A stretch of DNA of 64,000 nucleotides. It comes from an uncultured Bacteroides sp. (GTDB taxonomy: Bacteria > Bacteroidota > Bacteroidia > Bacteroidales > Bacteroidaceae). Positions 1-9,654 of this stretch are shown one piece after another. How positions within the stretch are numbered: position 1 is the first letter of the stretch; each line of letters begins with the position of its first letter. The notes beneath the pieces were generated by a model. It was not told the DNA's origin. It was given only the letters and a program-made list of their open reading frames with translations, and made no database searches. The translations under genes and the position numbers were made by a program. Where the stretch lies: assembly GCA_900556625.1 (NCBI GenBank), contig USPQ01000002.1, positions 6,507-70,506 on the forward strand, written 5' to 3'.

Positions 1-48
1 GTATGCCCGGCAAGTTGTCTCTTATATGTAACACTTGAGTTGGTTTAG
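1..48. other. window edge, upstream of the anti-sigma gene
   Basis: These bases precede the FecR-type gene. In loci of this kind an ECF sigma gene normally lies just upstream of the anti-sigma gene, so this may be the end of such a gene. Two plus-strand frames are open from the edge to a stop, but the piece is too short to tell which is coding, if either. Confidence 0.3.
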
Positions 49-1038
49 ATGAAAAATAAATTAGAAAAACAGCTACGTTCTTTTATTGACTTTGATTATT
101 CAAAGCGAACGATCGACAGGTTTCATCGTTGGATGATTAGTTCTGATTCTGCCGAAGAGAAAGAGACAGCACTTCGTAATCTATGGTTCAAGACAAAAGG
201 AAAGGCTGAGCACGATATGGAGTATTCGTTTCGGCAGGTATTGGATAAAATCGGAATTGAATACACTCCAATGGTTACAGATGTAAATCGCTGGAATTTG
301 TGGAAATCTGTTGCGGCAGCTGCTGTTATTGTCGTTCTATCTGTGACAGCTACTTTGTGGATAAGCTACAATCATTTTGACAGAGACAACATTGCAATGG
401 TGGAACATTATGTGAATAATGGAACCAGAGAGACAATCAGCCTGCCGGACGGGACTACCGTACATCTGAACTCCGGTTCACACGTGTTTTATCCTGAAAA
501 TCTCGAGGGCAAAACCCGAACGATTTATTTGATAGGAGAGGCTGAGTTTAAGGTAGCAAGAAATCCGAAGAAACCTTTCATCGTGCGATCATCAAACATG
601 GCGATAACTGCTTTGGGAACAGAGTTTAATGTGAAAGCTTATCCGGAAGAAGATGTAATAACTGCTTCTTTGATCGAAGGAAAAGTACGAGTGGATTGTA
701 ATGATACGATTAGTTATGTTTTAACTCCCGGTTATCAGGTTGTGTATAACAAATGTACGGATGACTGCCAAATGCTGACTGCAAACATGAAAGATGTGAC
801 GGCATGGATGCGGGGAGAACTTGTGTTCGATAAGGTTACTCTCACCGAAATTGTGCGGACGTTGGAACGTCATTATGGAATCACATTCCATATCTCAACA
901 AAGAAATCCAATCAAGATCGTTATAATTTTGTTTTTAGAAAAGATGCCACTTTAGAAGAAACATTGGAAGTGATGAAGGTTGTCATTGGTCAATTCGATT
1001 ATCGATTGGAAGACAGTATCTGCTATATTATCTGGTAG
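49..1038 (+). CDS. FecR-type anti-sigma factor of the glycan utilization locus
   Basis: A 329-residue inner membrane anti-sigma factor of the FecR family. A cytoplasmic N-terminal region of about 85 residues is followed by one transmembrane helix (about 88-106, rich in A, V and I). The periplasmic part has the FecR domain, with the typical TISLPDGTTVHLNSGS stretch near residue 130 and an ALGTEFNVKAY stretch near 187, and a C-terminal DUF4974-like domain from about 255. In this family the periplasmic part senses the STN domain of a partner SusC protein and releases or activates an ECF sigma factor. The next gene encodes a SusC with an STN domain, which fits. The sigma gene would lie upstream of the window. 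Confidence 0.93.
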   Translation: MKNKLEKQLRSFIDFDYSKRTIDRFHRWMISSDSAEEKETALRNLWFKTKGKAEHDMEYSFRQVLDKIGIEYTPMVTDVNRWNLWKSVAAAAVIVVLSVTATLWISYNHFDRDNIAMVEHYVNNGTRETISLPDGTTVHLNSGSHVFYPENLEGKTRTIYLIGEAEFKVARNPKKPFIVRSSNMAITALGTEFNVKAYPEEDVITASLIEGKVRVDCNDTISYVLTPGYQVVYNKCTDDCQMLTANMKDVTAWMRGELVFDKVTLTEIVRTLERHYGITFHISTKKSNQDRYNFVFRKDATLEETLEVMKVVIGQFDYRLEDSICYIIW

Positions 1039-1096
1039 AGAAAAACAATAAATATTTTTTTGTTAAACTTAAAATCTAATATGCTTATGTAGAAAA

Positions 1097-1140
1097 ATAT
1101 CCGGAAGAGGCTCCACCCTCTCCGGATATGAAATAATTTT
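1097..1140 (+). terminator. hairpin between the anti-sigma gene and susC-like gene
   Basis: An imperfect inverted repeat pairs 1097-1110 with 1117-1129, a 13-bp stem with one bulge and a 6-base loop. It is followed by an AT-rich run ending in TTTTT. It probably ends the sigma/anti-sigma transcript, so the susC-like operon would be transcribed separately. Confidence 0.7.
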
Positions 1141-1152
1141 TAGCCTTAAAAC

Positions 1153-1176
1153 AAATAAGCAACAAGTTGCTTATTT
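1153..1176. repeat. perfect 11-bp palindrome in the susC leader
   Basis: AAATAAGCAAC and its exact reverse complement are separated by two bases. The element lies 50 bases upstream of the susC-like start codon, after the terminator hairpin. It could be an operator, an RNA leader structure or a second weak terminator. I see no perfect TAnnTTTG promoter nearby, as expected if an ECF sigma factor drives the operon. Confidence 0.6.
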
Positions 1177-1225
1177 AAGAAATGAGAAAAAATACATGAT
1201 TTAAAACTAAAAACGTCGTAAAGAT

Positions 1226-4200
1226 ATGAATTTATATCTGGAAAACACTGGAAAAGGTATATTAATAACTTTTCTACTATTAATCGGGTCAATGCTTTAT
1301 GCCCAAAACAATAGTAAAATAACAATAAAAAAGAAGAATATCTCATTGCAAACAGCTTTAGCGGATATTAGGGAACAGACCAAGATGTCTGTATCTTACA
1401 ACAGTTCCCAACTACCTAAAACAAGAATATCTTTAGATATAAACAACCAGTCTTTGGATCAGGCACTGAAAACTATTCTTGCCGGAACAGGGTTCACATA
1501 TACCGTAAAAGATACTTATATAATGATTATTCCGGAGCAGACTGCTAAAAAATCTAAAAGCAGAAATGTGGCGGGTAATGTAGTGGATGGAAAAGGTGCT
1601 CCGCTAATTGGAGTTACTGTGGTCGAAAAAAGGACCGGCAACGGAACTGTAACCAATATGGAAGGTAACTATCATATCACTACACAAGGTGCCACACCTG
1701 TATTGGTATTTTCCTACATCGGTTATCAGTCAAAGGAGATAGTTGTAAAAGAAAATACTATTAACATTGTATTGGAAGATGAATCTCAGGCACTAGACGA
1801 AGTGGTTGTTACGGCTTTAGGTATCAAGCGTGCTGAAAAAGCACTTTCCTATAACGTACAGACTGTAAGCAATTCCGAACTAACCGTGGCTAAGGACGCT
1901 AATTTCATGAACAGTTTAAACGGTAAGGTCGCTGGTGTCAACATCCAGAAGAGTTCCTCTGGTGTGGGCGGTGCTACACGTGTCATCATGCGTGGTTCCA
2001 AATCTATCGTCGGAAACAACAATGCTTTATATGTAGTTGATGGTATGCCCATCGGAAACCCTTCACGGGGTGTCATCCAAACAGAATATGGTGCAGTGGC
2101 CGGTAGTGAAAGTATCTCCGACTTTAACCCCGATGACATTGAAAGTATCTCTGTGCTGACAGGTCCTTCAGCAGCAGCTCTTTATGGTGCAGCTGCAGCC
2201 AACGGTGTGATTCTGATCAACACCAAGAAAGGTAGTGAGGGAAAGATGAAAATTAACTTTTCATCCAATACAGAATTCTCTAAACCAATGATATCACCGG
2301 AGTTCCAAAATAGCTATGGCAACCGAGATAATTCCTATCGTAGTTGGGGAGAGAAACTAGCTACACCTTCTTCATTTGATCCCATGGACTTTTTCAAAAC
2401 TGGTATGAATACCATTAACTCGCTGAACATTTCTTCGGGCACGAAAACTAACCAAACGTTCATCTCTTTGGCCTCTACCAACTCCAAGGGTGTCATTAAG
2501 AACAATGAATATTACCGTTACAACTTCTCTTTCAGAAATACTGCGCTAATGTTGGATGACAAGTTACACGTAGATTTGGGGGCTAGTTATGTCATTCAGG
2601 CTGAGCAGAACATGATTTCAGGCGGACGTTACTTCAACCCGTTATTTCCGCTCTATCTGTTTCCCCGTGGCGAGGACTTCGAAAATGTGAAAATATTCGA
2701 GCGTTATAACGAAGAACGTCGTTTCCCCACCCAGAACTGGGAATATGGCGATCAGGGACTTTCCTTTGAAAATCCTTATTGGATTATCAACCGCGAAATG
2801 TTTCCCACCAAGAAAAGCCGTTACATGCTTCATGCCAGAGTACAATATGACATATTCGACTGGTTGAATATTGCCGGACGTGTGCGCCTGGATAAGACTC
2901 ACTCTACCGAAGAACGTAAACTTCATGCTTCTACACTCGAGCTTTATACAGGTTCTTCCAAGGGTAGTTACACGAATAAAGAGGAGTTCTACACTCAAAC
3001 CTATGCTGACGTGATGGCTAATATTAACAAACGGTTCGGTACAGACTTTTCACTGACGGCCAACGTGGGCGGTAGCTTTGAAGATCATTATACACGTAGT
3101 ATTGATGTAGGCGGCAAACTGATGACGGTGCCCAATCTCTTCTCGCTGGCCAATGTGGAACCCGCTTCAGGTAAAAGAGACCAAGGATACCTGCGTACAC
3201 GCAACGTTGCCTTCTTTGCCAGTGCGGAGCTAGGTTGGAAAAACATGCTCTATTTGTCTGCTACAGGACGCTGCGACTGGGCCTCTCAATTGGTCAGCAA
3301 TGGAGATACTCCCTGCATCTTCTACCCCTCCATCGGTCTGTCAGGTATCATTAGCGAAATGGTGAAACTGCCTGAATTTATTTCTTATTTAAAGTTACGT
3401 ACATCCTATACAGAGGTAGGATCGCCTATTACGCAGACGGGTATCACTCCCGGTACGGTGACCGACCCAATGTCGGGCGGCGTTATTAATCCGATTTCCA
3501 CGTATCCGTATCCCGATTTCAAGCCGGAACGAACCAAATCCTATGAAGTAGGTATCAATGCCCGTTTTTTGAACGGACGAATTTCTTTTGACGGAACTTT
3601 CTACCAATCCAATACGTATAACCAGACTTTTCTTTCGGTCATGTCTCCTGCAACCGGTTATTCAGGTTTCTATGTTCAGGCTGGTAACGTGCGTAACCGG
3701 GGTGTGGAAATGACATTGGGCTACAACGATACGTTTGGCAAGGTGAACTACTCTACCCATTTGACTTATACAGCCAACCAAAACAAGATCGTAGAAATGG
3801 TACACGATTATCGCAATCCTATCGACAACTCACTGGTAAATATAACTGAATTGACTTTGAAGGAAGCTGGTGATGTATACCTGCGTGAAGGCTATTCCAT
3901 GTCCGATGTCTTTACTACAGGCATTTTACAGCGTGGCAGAGACGGCAAGCTCGTTGAAGAAGGAAACGGTTATCAGGTTGACCGCAGCCAACGTATCCGT
4001 TTGGGATCGGCCGATCCTGACTTCACCATGGGATGGCGTCATGACATCAACTACAAGAATATCTCACTGGGGTTGATGATTACCGGACGTTTTGGAGGTA
4101 TCGTCACATCGCAGACACAGGCATTCATGGATGCATTCGGTGTGTCCAAAGTATCAGCCGAGGCTCGCGACAACGGCGGTGTGATGTTGGACGGACACCG

Positions 4201-4504
4201 ATATGATGCCGAACGCTATTACAATACTGTGGGTGGACAAGGGCTGATGAGTTACTACACCTACGATGCCACCAACGTCCGTCTGCAAGAACTTTCGTTG
4301 ACCTATTCGCTGCCGAAGAAATGGTTGGGTGATGTTTTCAACAATGCCACTATCTCCTTCGTGGGACGTAATCTCTTCATGTTCTACCGTAAGGCTCCGT
4401 TCGACCCCGACATGAACGGTTCTACAGGTACGTATAACCGCAGCGATTTTTTCATGGCTCCCAGCTTAAGGAACTTAGGATTTAGTATTAAGTTTAGCTT
4501 GTAA
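1226..4504 (+). CDS. SusC/RagA-type TonB-dependent glycan transporter with STN domain
   Basis: A 1092-residue outer membrane TonB-dependent transporter. A signal peptide ends near residue 26 (MLYAQ). An STN domain follows (about 30-105), then a carboxypeptidase-D-like regulatory domain (about 115-190, with GNVVDGKGAPLIGV), the plug domain (GKVAGVNIQ, YVVDGMPIG) and a beta-barrel ending in a C-terminal FSIKFSL strand. SusC proteins import oligosaccharides captured by SusD and binding lipoproteins. The STN domain marks the subclass that signals to a FecR anti-sigma factor, here encoded just upstream. The SusD-like gene starts 20 bases downstream. Confidence 0.97.
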   Translation: MNLYLENTGKGILITFLLLIGSMLYAQNNSKITIKKKNISLQTALADIREQTKMSVSYNSSQLPKTRISLDINNQSLDQALKTILAGTGFTYTVKDTYIMIIPEQTAKKSKSRNVAGNVVDGKGAPLIGVTVVEKRTGNGTVTNMEGNYHITTQGATPVLVFSYIGYQSKEIVVKENTINIVLEDESQALDEVVVTALGIKRAEKALSYNVQTVSNSELTVAKDANFMNSLNGKVAGVNIQKSSSGVGGATRVIMRGSKSIVGNNNALYVVDGMPIGNPSRGVIQTEYGAVAGSESISDFNPDDIESISVLTGPSAAALYGAAAANGVILINTKKGSEGKMKINFSSNTEFSKPMISPEFQNSYGNRDNSYRSWGEKLATPSSFDPMDFFKTGMNTINSLNISSGTKTNQTFISLASTNSKGVIKNNEYYRYNFSFRNTALMLDDKLHVDLGASYVIQAEQNMISGGRYFNPLFPLYLFPRGEDFENVKIFERYNEERRFPTQNWEYGDQGLSFENPYWIINREMFPTKKSRYMLHARVQYDIFDWLNIAGRVRLDKTHSTEERKLHASTLELYTGSSKGSYTNKEEFYTQTYADVMANINKRFGTDFSLTANVGGSFEDHYTRSIDVGGKLMTVPNLFSLANVEPASGKRDQGYLRTRNVAFFASAELGWKNMLYLSATGRCDWASQLVSNGDTPCIFYPSIGLSGIISEMVKLPEFISYLKLRTSYTEVGSPITQTGITPGTVTDPMSGGVINPISTYPYPDFKPERTKSYEVGINARFLNGRISFDGTFYQSNTYNQTFLSVMSPATGYSGFYVQAGNVRNRGVEMTLGYNDTFGKVNYSTHLTYTANQNKIVEMVHDYRNPIDNSLVNITELTLKEAGDVYLREGYSMSDVFTTGILQRGRDGKLVEEGNGYQVDRSQRIRLGSADPDFTMGWRHDINYKNISLGLMITGRFGGIVTSQTQAFMDAFGVSKVSAEARDNGGVMLDGHRYDAERYYNTVGGQGLMSYYTYDATNVRLQELSLTYSLPKKWLGDVFNNATISFVGRNLFMFYRKAPFDPDMNGSTGTYNRSDFFMAPSLRNLGFSIKFSL

Positions 4505-4523
4505 CAATTAATATATTCAATTT

Positions 4524-6143
4524 ATGAAAATACAGATAAAAAAGATAGTGGGGGTACTATTGGCATGTGCAGGGATCATGACAAGCACCTCATGCGCGGA
4601 TTTTGAAGAGATAAATAAAAACCCGTATCTTCCTGACAAAGACATGGAGCAGAAAGACGGTGTGCTTAACGGTGCCTATATGCCGAATTTAGAAAAACAT
4701 ATTATTCCCGTACCGCTCAAAACTGATAACACAGACTTGACCAACGCTTATCAGATTTCCATCAACCTGTGCGGTGACTCGTGGATAGGGTATTTCTCGC
4801 CACGTGACAACAAATGGAACGAGGCGTCCAACACCACTACGTTCTTCTTTTCGGAAGGCTGGGTGAACTTGATGTATGAGTATGCTATCACCAACATCTT
4901 TGCTCCCTGGATCCAACTGAAGAATATCAACATGAGTGGCGAAAACCCCAATAAAGAGATGTACGCTATTGCACAGATATCTAAGATTATGGGACTGCAT
5001 CGTTCTACTGACAAGTTTGGCCCCATCCCTTACAAACAGGTGGGAAACGGTTCGTTCACTGTGGAATATGATTCTCAGGAATCGGTGTATCGCTCGTTCT
5101 TTGAAGAACTGGACGAAGCTGTCACCGTCCTGTACGACTTTTATATGAAAGCCAACAATACCGTCCCCATGGCTTCGGACGTAGTGTATGAGGGCGACGT
5201 GACCAAGTGGATACGTTTGGCCAACTCACTGATGTTGCGACTTGCTATCCGTGTACGCTATGCTGATGAGGTATTGGCACGCACATACGCTGAAAAGGCT
5301 ATCAAGAACCCAATTGGCGTAATGGAAAGCATAGACGATATGGCAAAAATGAATAGAGGAGCTAATTTGCAGACAAAACATCCGATGTACCAGATTGCAG
5401 ACCCGGGTCAGTACAACGATAGTCGCATGGGAGCCACTATTCAATGTTATATGAAAGGATATGCAGACCCGCGTATCTCCAAATATTTTCAGGATCAAGG
5501 AAAGAACGCTATACGTGCCGGCTTACCGGTTACTCAAAAAGTGTATGACGGAGCGTCATTGCCCAACATTTCGGAAGACGATCCTGTGTATTGGATGAGG
5601 GCTTCAGAAGTAGACTTTCTGCGGGCAGAAGGTGCCTTAGCAGGTTTCGATATGGGGGGCGGAACTCCTCAACAATACTATGAATCGGGCATTCGGAAAT
5701 CTTTTGCCGAATGTGGCGCAAGTATTGGCTCTTACCTGAACAGTACCACTCCTCCGCTGGCCTTTACAGATCCGGTGAATGCGGCCTACAACTATGCAGC
5801 GCCCAGTATCATTACCGTGAAGTGGAATGAGGCGGATGATGTAGAGAAAAAATTGGAACGTATTATTACACAAAAGTATCTGGCCCTCTTCCCCGACGGT
5901 CAAGAAGCATGGAGCGAATGGAGACGTACAGGATACCCGCGCCAGATTCCTCCGGTGAACAACTTCACTAACTCTGACGTGAAGAAAAGTGACGGTCACA
6001 AGGATGGCGTACGCCGTATTCCATATCCGCGCAATGAATACGAACACAACGGCGAAAACCTTCAAAAAGCCATCCAACAATATTTGGGAGGCATAGATAA
6101 GGCTTCCGTAAATGTATGGTGGGACAAAAAAGAAAAAAAGTAA
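4524..6143 (+). CDS. SusD/RagB-like surface glycan-binding lipoprotein
   Basis: A 539-residue SusD-family lipoprotein that caps the SusC barrel and delivers glycan. A lipoprotein signal ends at a cysteine near residue 25, followed by ADFEEINKNPYLP, typical of SusD proteins (SusD-like_2 type). The TPR-like helices of the family are present, and a typical C-terminal WSEWRRTGYP stretch is seen near residue 473. It sits directly behind the SusC gene and in front of a GH18 gene, all in one operon. Confidence 0.95.
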   Translation: MKIQIKKIVGVLLACAGIMTSTSCADFEEINKNPYLPDKDMEQKDGVLNGAYMPNLEKHIIPVPLKTDNTDLTNAYQISINLCGDSWIGYFSPRDNKWNEASNTTTFFFSEGWVNLMYEYAITNIFAPWIQLKNINMSGENPNKEMYAIAQISKIMGLHRSTDKFGPIPYKQVGNGSFTVEYDSQESVYRSFFEELDEAVTVLYDFYMKANNTVPMASDVVYEGDVTKWIRLANSLMLRLAIRVRYADEVLARTYAEKAIKNPIGVMESIDDMAKMNRGANLQTKHPMYQIADPGQYNDSRMGATIQCYMKGYADPRISKYFQDQGKNAIRAGLPVTQKVYDGASLPNISEDDPVYWMRASEVDFLRAEGALAGFDMGGGTPQQYYESGIRKSFAECGASIGSYLNSTTPPLAFTDPVNAAYNYAAPSIITVKWNEADDVEKKLERIITQKYLALFPDGQEAWSEWRRTGYPRQIPPVNNFTNSDVKKSDGHKDGVRRIPYPRNEYEHNGENLQKAIQQYLGGIDKASVNVWWDKKEKK

Positions 6144-6161
6144 CTCTTAAACGATACAGAA

Positions 6162-7277
6162 ATGATGAATAACATAAAAAAATGCTTCGTTTTATCACTC
6201 ATGGCAAGTTTCATGTTTTCATGTACTGACATTGAAACTATCGACTTGGAAAAAGAAGCCGTGAAAGATCTGTATGAGAATCGTGATAAAGATAAATGGG
6301 CTGAGGAAGATGCCCAGAAACAACAGAATTATGAGGACTCTGTACGCATAGCCGAGGAGAACAAACGCCTCTATGAACTCTACCTTGCAGATTTAAGGGA
6401 GTACAAAGAAACCAAGCATCCGGTGATGTTCGGCTGGTTCAACGCGTGGAGTGCTGAAACTCCGGGCGAATACTCCAATCTGACGTTGATTCCCGACAGT
6501 ATGGATATCGTTTCTATTTGGGGAAATTGTTTCAACATTAATGAAAAACGTCTGAAACAGATGAGAGAGGTGCAGAGTAAAGGTACCAAGGTCATTGTGG
6601 GTTGGATCGTAGAAAACGTGGGTAACGGACTTAGTAATATTCCTGAAGGCGGATGGTCTGATGACCCGACAACAGGTATCAAGCAATACGCACAAGCCAT
6701 TTTGGACTCCATCGCCAAGTATGGATACGACGGCTTCGATATTGACTATGAACCTTCCTATGCCTCTCCTTTCAAACCAGGCAATCACTGTGGCGACTGG
6801 ACAGACGACTGGACAGACTACAGGCCTATCATCTCTTGCAGCTCGTATGACAATAAAGAATATGAAAATCTTTTCTTTCAAACATTACGCGATGGTTTGG
6901 ACAAATTAGAAGCCAAAGACGGTAAGAAGAAAATTCTGAACATCAATGGTTCAATCCACTATCTATCCCCGGAAATGGCACCTCTCTTCTCCTACTTTGT
7001 GGCACAATCCTATAATGGTAGTTATAGTGGATGGACATCCAGAATAACCAACCGTTTGGGGAATGATGTGAAAGACCAGATTATCTATACAGAGACATTC
7101 GAAAGCGGACAAGCCAACCGGATAAGTTTTGAAAATTATGCAAACTTTGTTGTTAACAACCTCAACCGGGAAGCTGGTGGTATCGGTGCTTATCACATTA
7201 ATGCAGATTCATTTGACAAAAACGAATATCGTTATGTACGAAATGCAATTTCCATCATGAATCCTCCTATCAAGTAA
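6162..7277 (+). CDS. GH18 endo-beta-N-acetylglucosaminidase-like lipoprotein
   Basis: A 371-residue glycoside hydrolase family 18 lipoprotein. The lipid-attachment cysteine is Cys21 (MFSC). A charged helical linker of about 65 residues precedes the barrel. The catalytic motif DGFDIDYE spans residues 190-197 with the acid Glu197 intact, matching the GH18 DxxDxDxE consensus. Bacteroides GH18 enzymes in SusCD loci with DUF1735 partners (for example the B. thetaiotaomicron enzymes BT1044 and BT3987) cut the GlcNAc-GlcNAc core of N-glycans. I infer the same role here, but the glycan class cannot be read from the sequence. Spacing to the neighbours is 18 and 28 bases, consistent with one operon. 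Confidence 0.9.
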   Translation: MMNNIKKCFVLSLMASFMFSCTDIETIDLEKEAVKDLYENRDKDKWAEEDAQKQQNYEDSVRIAEENKRLYELYLADLREYKETKHPVMFGWFNAWSAETPGEYSNLTLIPDSMDIVSIWGNCFNINEKRLKQMREVQSKGTKVIVGWIVENVGNGLSNIPEGGWSDDPTTGIKQYAQAILDSIAKYGYDGFDIDYEPSYASPFKPGNHCGDWTDDWTDYRPIISCSSYDNKEYENLFFQTLRDGLDKLEAKDGKKKILNINGSIHYLSPEMAPLFSYFVAQSYNGSYSGWTSRITNRLGNDVKDQIIYTETFESGQANRISFENYANFVVNNLNREAGGIGAYHINADSFDKNEYRYVRNAISIMNPPIK

Positions 7278-7305
7278 TATAATCACTTTATAAACCAAAA
7301 ATAAT

Positions 7306-8505
7306 ATGAAGAAACATATAGCATTATTATTCCTGTCCTTAGGCTTTTTCACCGCTTGCGACATGGTCAGTGGTGAAGGAGAAGGTGCTGACAATGCGGT
7401 CTACATGGGTAACACCAACAGTAGCGGAGTAATCTCGATGGTGGTAAGCAACGATAAAGGTGGCAGTTCTGTAATCACTCCCCGATTAGCCAACATTACC
7501 GACCAGCCAGTGGAAATAACGGTAGAAGTGGACAAACAACTGTTGGAGGAGTATAACACCCAAGCCGGTCTGACGCTGGAACCTATGGCAATAGAAGACT
7601 TTGTATTCATCACCAAGGACAAGAAAGAAACACACGGAAAAGCTGTGGTGACTATTGAACCCGGACAGTACAACGCCAGCGTGGAGATAAAGATCCCCCA
7701 AATAGATGAAACCAAGTATCCCTACAGTAAGCGTTTTGCTATTCCGGTATCCATCACTAGCTCTTCCAAATATAAGATACTGAGCTCGCCGGACTTTACT
7801 ATCATCCGTCTGAGCCGCGAGCTGGTTACTTCCGTCGGACAATTCTCACGTGCAGGAAGTATCGCACTGGTACCCAATGCAGAGCTGAGAAAGCCTATGG
7901 ATAATTGGACCATGCAGGTGAGTATGCTTTACCCAAGAATGACTAATAGTAATCAAACCGTCATGTCGATCCAATCCGGTACGGGCGATTTTTATACCCG
8001 TATCACCAACGACAAAGGTATCCAGATCAAGAACGGACGCGATGGAGATGATACTTGGACCAACAAGCCCTTATCTAACGGGAAATGGCTGAACATCAGC
8101 CTTGTTCACAGGAATGCTTCCAGTATCTCGGTTTATGTGAACGGAGAATTACAGAAGACGTTCGAAACCTCGCCTATCTATTTTTCGGACATGAAGAAGT
8201 GCTGTCTATTTATAGGCAACACTCAATATACTAATGTTTATATTCGCGAAGCACGCATGTGGAACAGGGCATTGACCGACGGAGAAATCATAGATAAGGA
8301 ATATTTGCCTCAAGATCCAACAGATCCCAACCTGATTATGTACATGCCTTTCAACACTGTAGAGAACAATGAAATGAAAGAACTGACTGGCAATTGGGAA
8401 ATCTCAGACTTTCGCACATTGGGTATATGGGATGAAGATCCTCCCAAAATATCATATGTAGAGAATGTACAATTCCCGGCCGAAGACCTGATAATTGTAG
8501 AATAG
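7306..8505 (+). CDS. DUF1735 + LamG-like surface glycan-binding lipoprotein
   Basis: A 399-residue lipoprotein with lipidated Cys18 (FFTAC). An N-terminal DUF1735-type beta domain (about 30-170) carries VEITVEVDKQLLEEYN. A concanavalin/LamG-like jelly roll follows (about 195-350), with NWTMQVSM, ISVYVNGELQKTF and EARMWNRALTDGEI, the last a typical LamG_3 closing stretch. No catalytic residues are evident, so it most likely acts as a surface glycan-binding protein for the SusCD/GH18 system. The C-terminal 50 residues form a small extra domain. Confidence 0.88.
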   Translation: MKKHIALLFLSLGFFTACDMVSGEGEGADNAVYMGNTNSSGVISMVVSNDKGGSSVITPRLANITDQPVEITVEVDKQLLEEYNTQAGLTLEPMAIEDFVFITKDKKETHGKAVVTIEPGQYNASVEIKIPQIDETKYPYSKRFAIPVSITSSSKYKILSSPDFTIIRLSRELVTSVGQFSRAGSIALVPNAELRKPMDNWTMQVSMLYPRMTNSNQTVMSIQSGTGDFYTRITNDKGIQIKNGRDGDDTWTNKPLSNGKWLNISLVHRNASSISVYVNGELQKTFETSPIYFSDMKKCCLFIGNTQYTNVYIREARMWNRALTDGEIIDKEYLPQDPTDPNLIMYMPFNTVENNEMKELTGNWEISDFRTLGIWDEDPPKISYVENVQFPAEDLIIVE

Positions 8506-8541
8506 CTCTCCTGTTCGTGTAACAAATTAAAATCGAAACAA

Positions 8542-9522
8542 ATGAAAAAAATAATTCAATTGCTGTATATACTGTTTGCCGTAGCTGCCTTTTCGGCTTG
8601 TAGCGATGACAATCAGGGAGAAGTGGTAAGCCAGGACTTGTCTTATCAGCTCGATGCAAACTATGTATTTGTAGATATTCCGGAAAAGTTTCTGTTTGAT
8701 CCTTCCAACATTTTATATCTGGAAGGTAAGACCGTGATGAAACTGAATGCCAAGAGCGATGGAAAACAGACTACGATAACCGAAGGAACCGAGTTCACCT
8801 TTAATGTAAAATTGAAAAAGGCTTTGAACCAAAATGTCAAAGTGCGTCTCAAAAAGAACCTCGACTTGTTGGAAGGACATACTTTGACAGAGTTTCCGGA
8901 CGAGGCATTCGAATTGAATGATGCCATCATAACTGCCGGAAGTAGAGAGGGGACAATTACTCTTAATATCACTAATCCAGATATATTGAACAAACTACCG
9001 GGATACGTTCTTCCACTTCGCTTGGAATTTGTAGATGCAGTCAGTGGAGTGAAAATATCGAAACAGAGCTACAACGTGTTAATAGAGATAAATCTCAAAT
9101 TGGAGAAAGACAATATTGATCCTTCTAATGATGAGATTACTGGAGAGTATTTCAATAACAACGTTGTTTTTGAATCAAATAAAAGCGATGGTTTGGAATT
9201 TCTGTATGATGGAAAAAACTCTGGCAATACGTGGTACCCTAATAAGAATACTTTCCTGACGATGACTTTCCCGGAGCTCACAAGAATACTGGGTGTCAGA
9301 ATCAACTTTGACACCGGTTACTACAGTCTTGGAAGTTTGAACGTGTATGCAGACGAAGGTAACGGATTCATTTCATATGGCAAACTCACCAGAAATGCTA
9401 ATGGCACCATATATCTGAAGTTCAAGGAACCCGCTGACATACGTGCTCTCAAGTTTGATGGAATGTTGACCACTAGCGGTGGTACAGGACCGGACATCTA
9501 CGAAATCACATTCATCAAATAG
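8542..9522 (+). CDS. DUF1735 + F5/8-type C-like surface lipoprotein
   Basis: A 326-residue lipoprotein with lipidated Cys20 (AFSAC). The first half resembles DUF1735 (TFNVKLKKALNQNVKVRLKK). The last about 130 residues look like a discoidin or F5/8-type C carbohydrate-binding fold (DGKNSGNTWYPNKN, ILGVRINF, ALKFDGMLTT). It is the last clear gene of the operon and a second likely glycan-binding protein beside the LamG-type one. The domain assignment is from motif recognition only. Confidence 0.82.
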   Translation: MKKIIQLLYILFAVAAFSACSDDNQGEVVSQDLSYQLDANYVFVDIPEKFLFDPSNILYLEGKTVMKLNAKSDGKQTTITEGTEFTFNVKLKKALNQNVKVRLKKNLDLLEGHTLTEFPDEAFELNDAIITAGSREGTITLNITNPDILNKLPGYVLPLRLEFVDAVSGVKISKQSYNVLIEINLKLEKDNIDPSNDEITGEYFNNNVVFESNKSDGLEFLYDGKNSGNTWYPNKNTFLTMTFPELTRILGVRINFDTGYYSLGSLNVYADEGNGFISYGKLTRNANGTIYLKFKEPADIRALKFDGMLTTSGGTGPDIYEITFIK

Positions 9523-9533
9523 TGTGAATTGAC

Positions 9534-9620
9534 AGAAAGAATGCAAATTACACAAAAAATTATTCTGAGACTGTCAACAGTACATCCATTAATGTAATTT
9601 GCGTAATTTGTGTTCTTTCT
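9534..9620 (+). repeat. long-loop inverted repeat after the glycan locus
   Basis: An 18-base arm at 9534-9551 (AGAAAGAATGCAAATTAC) pairs with 9603-9620 with two mismatches. The right arm is followed by TTTTATTATT. The loop of about 50 bases is long for an ordinary terminator, but the trailing T-rich run suggests an end signal for the glycan operon. It could also be a remnant of a short mobile repeat. Confidence 0.5.
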
Positions 9621-9654
9621 TTTTATTATTGCTTACCTGTTTATACCTAACTAT

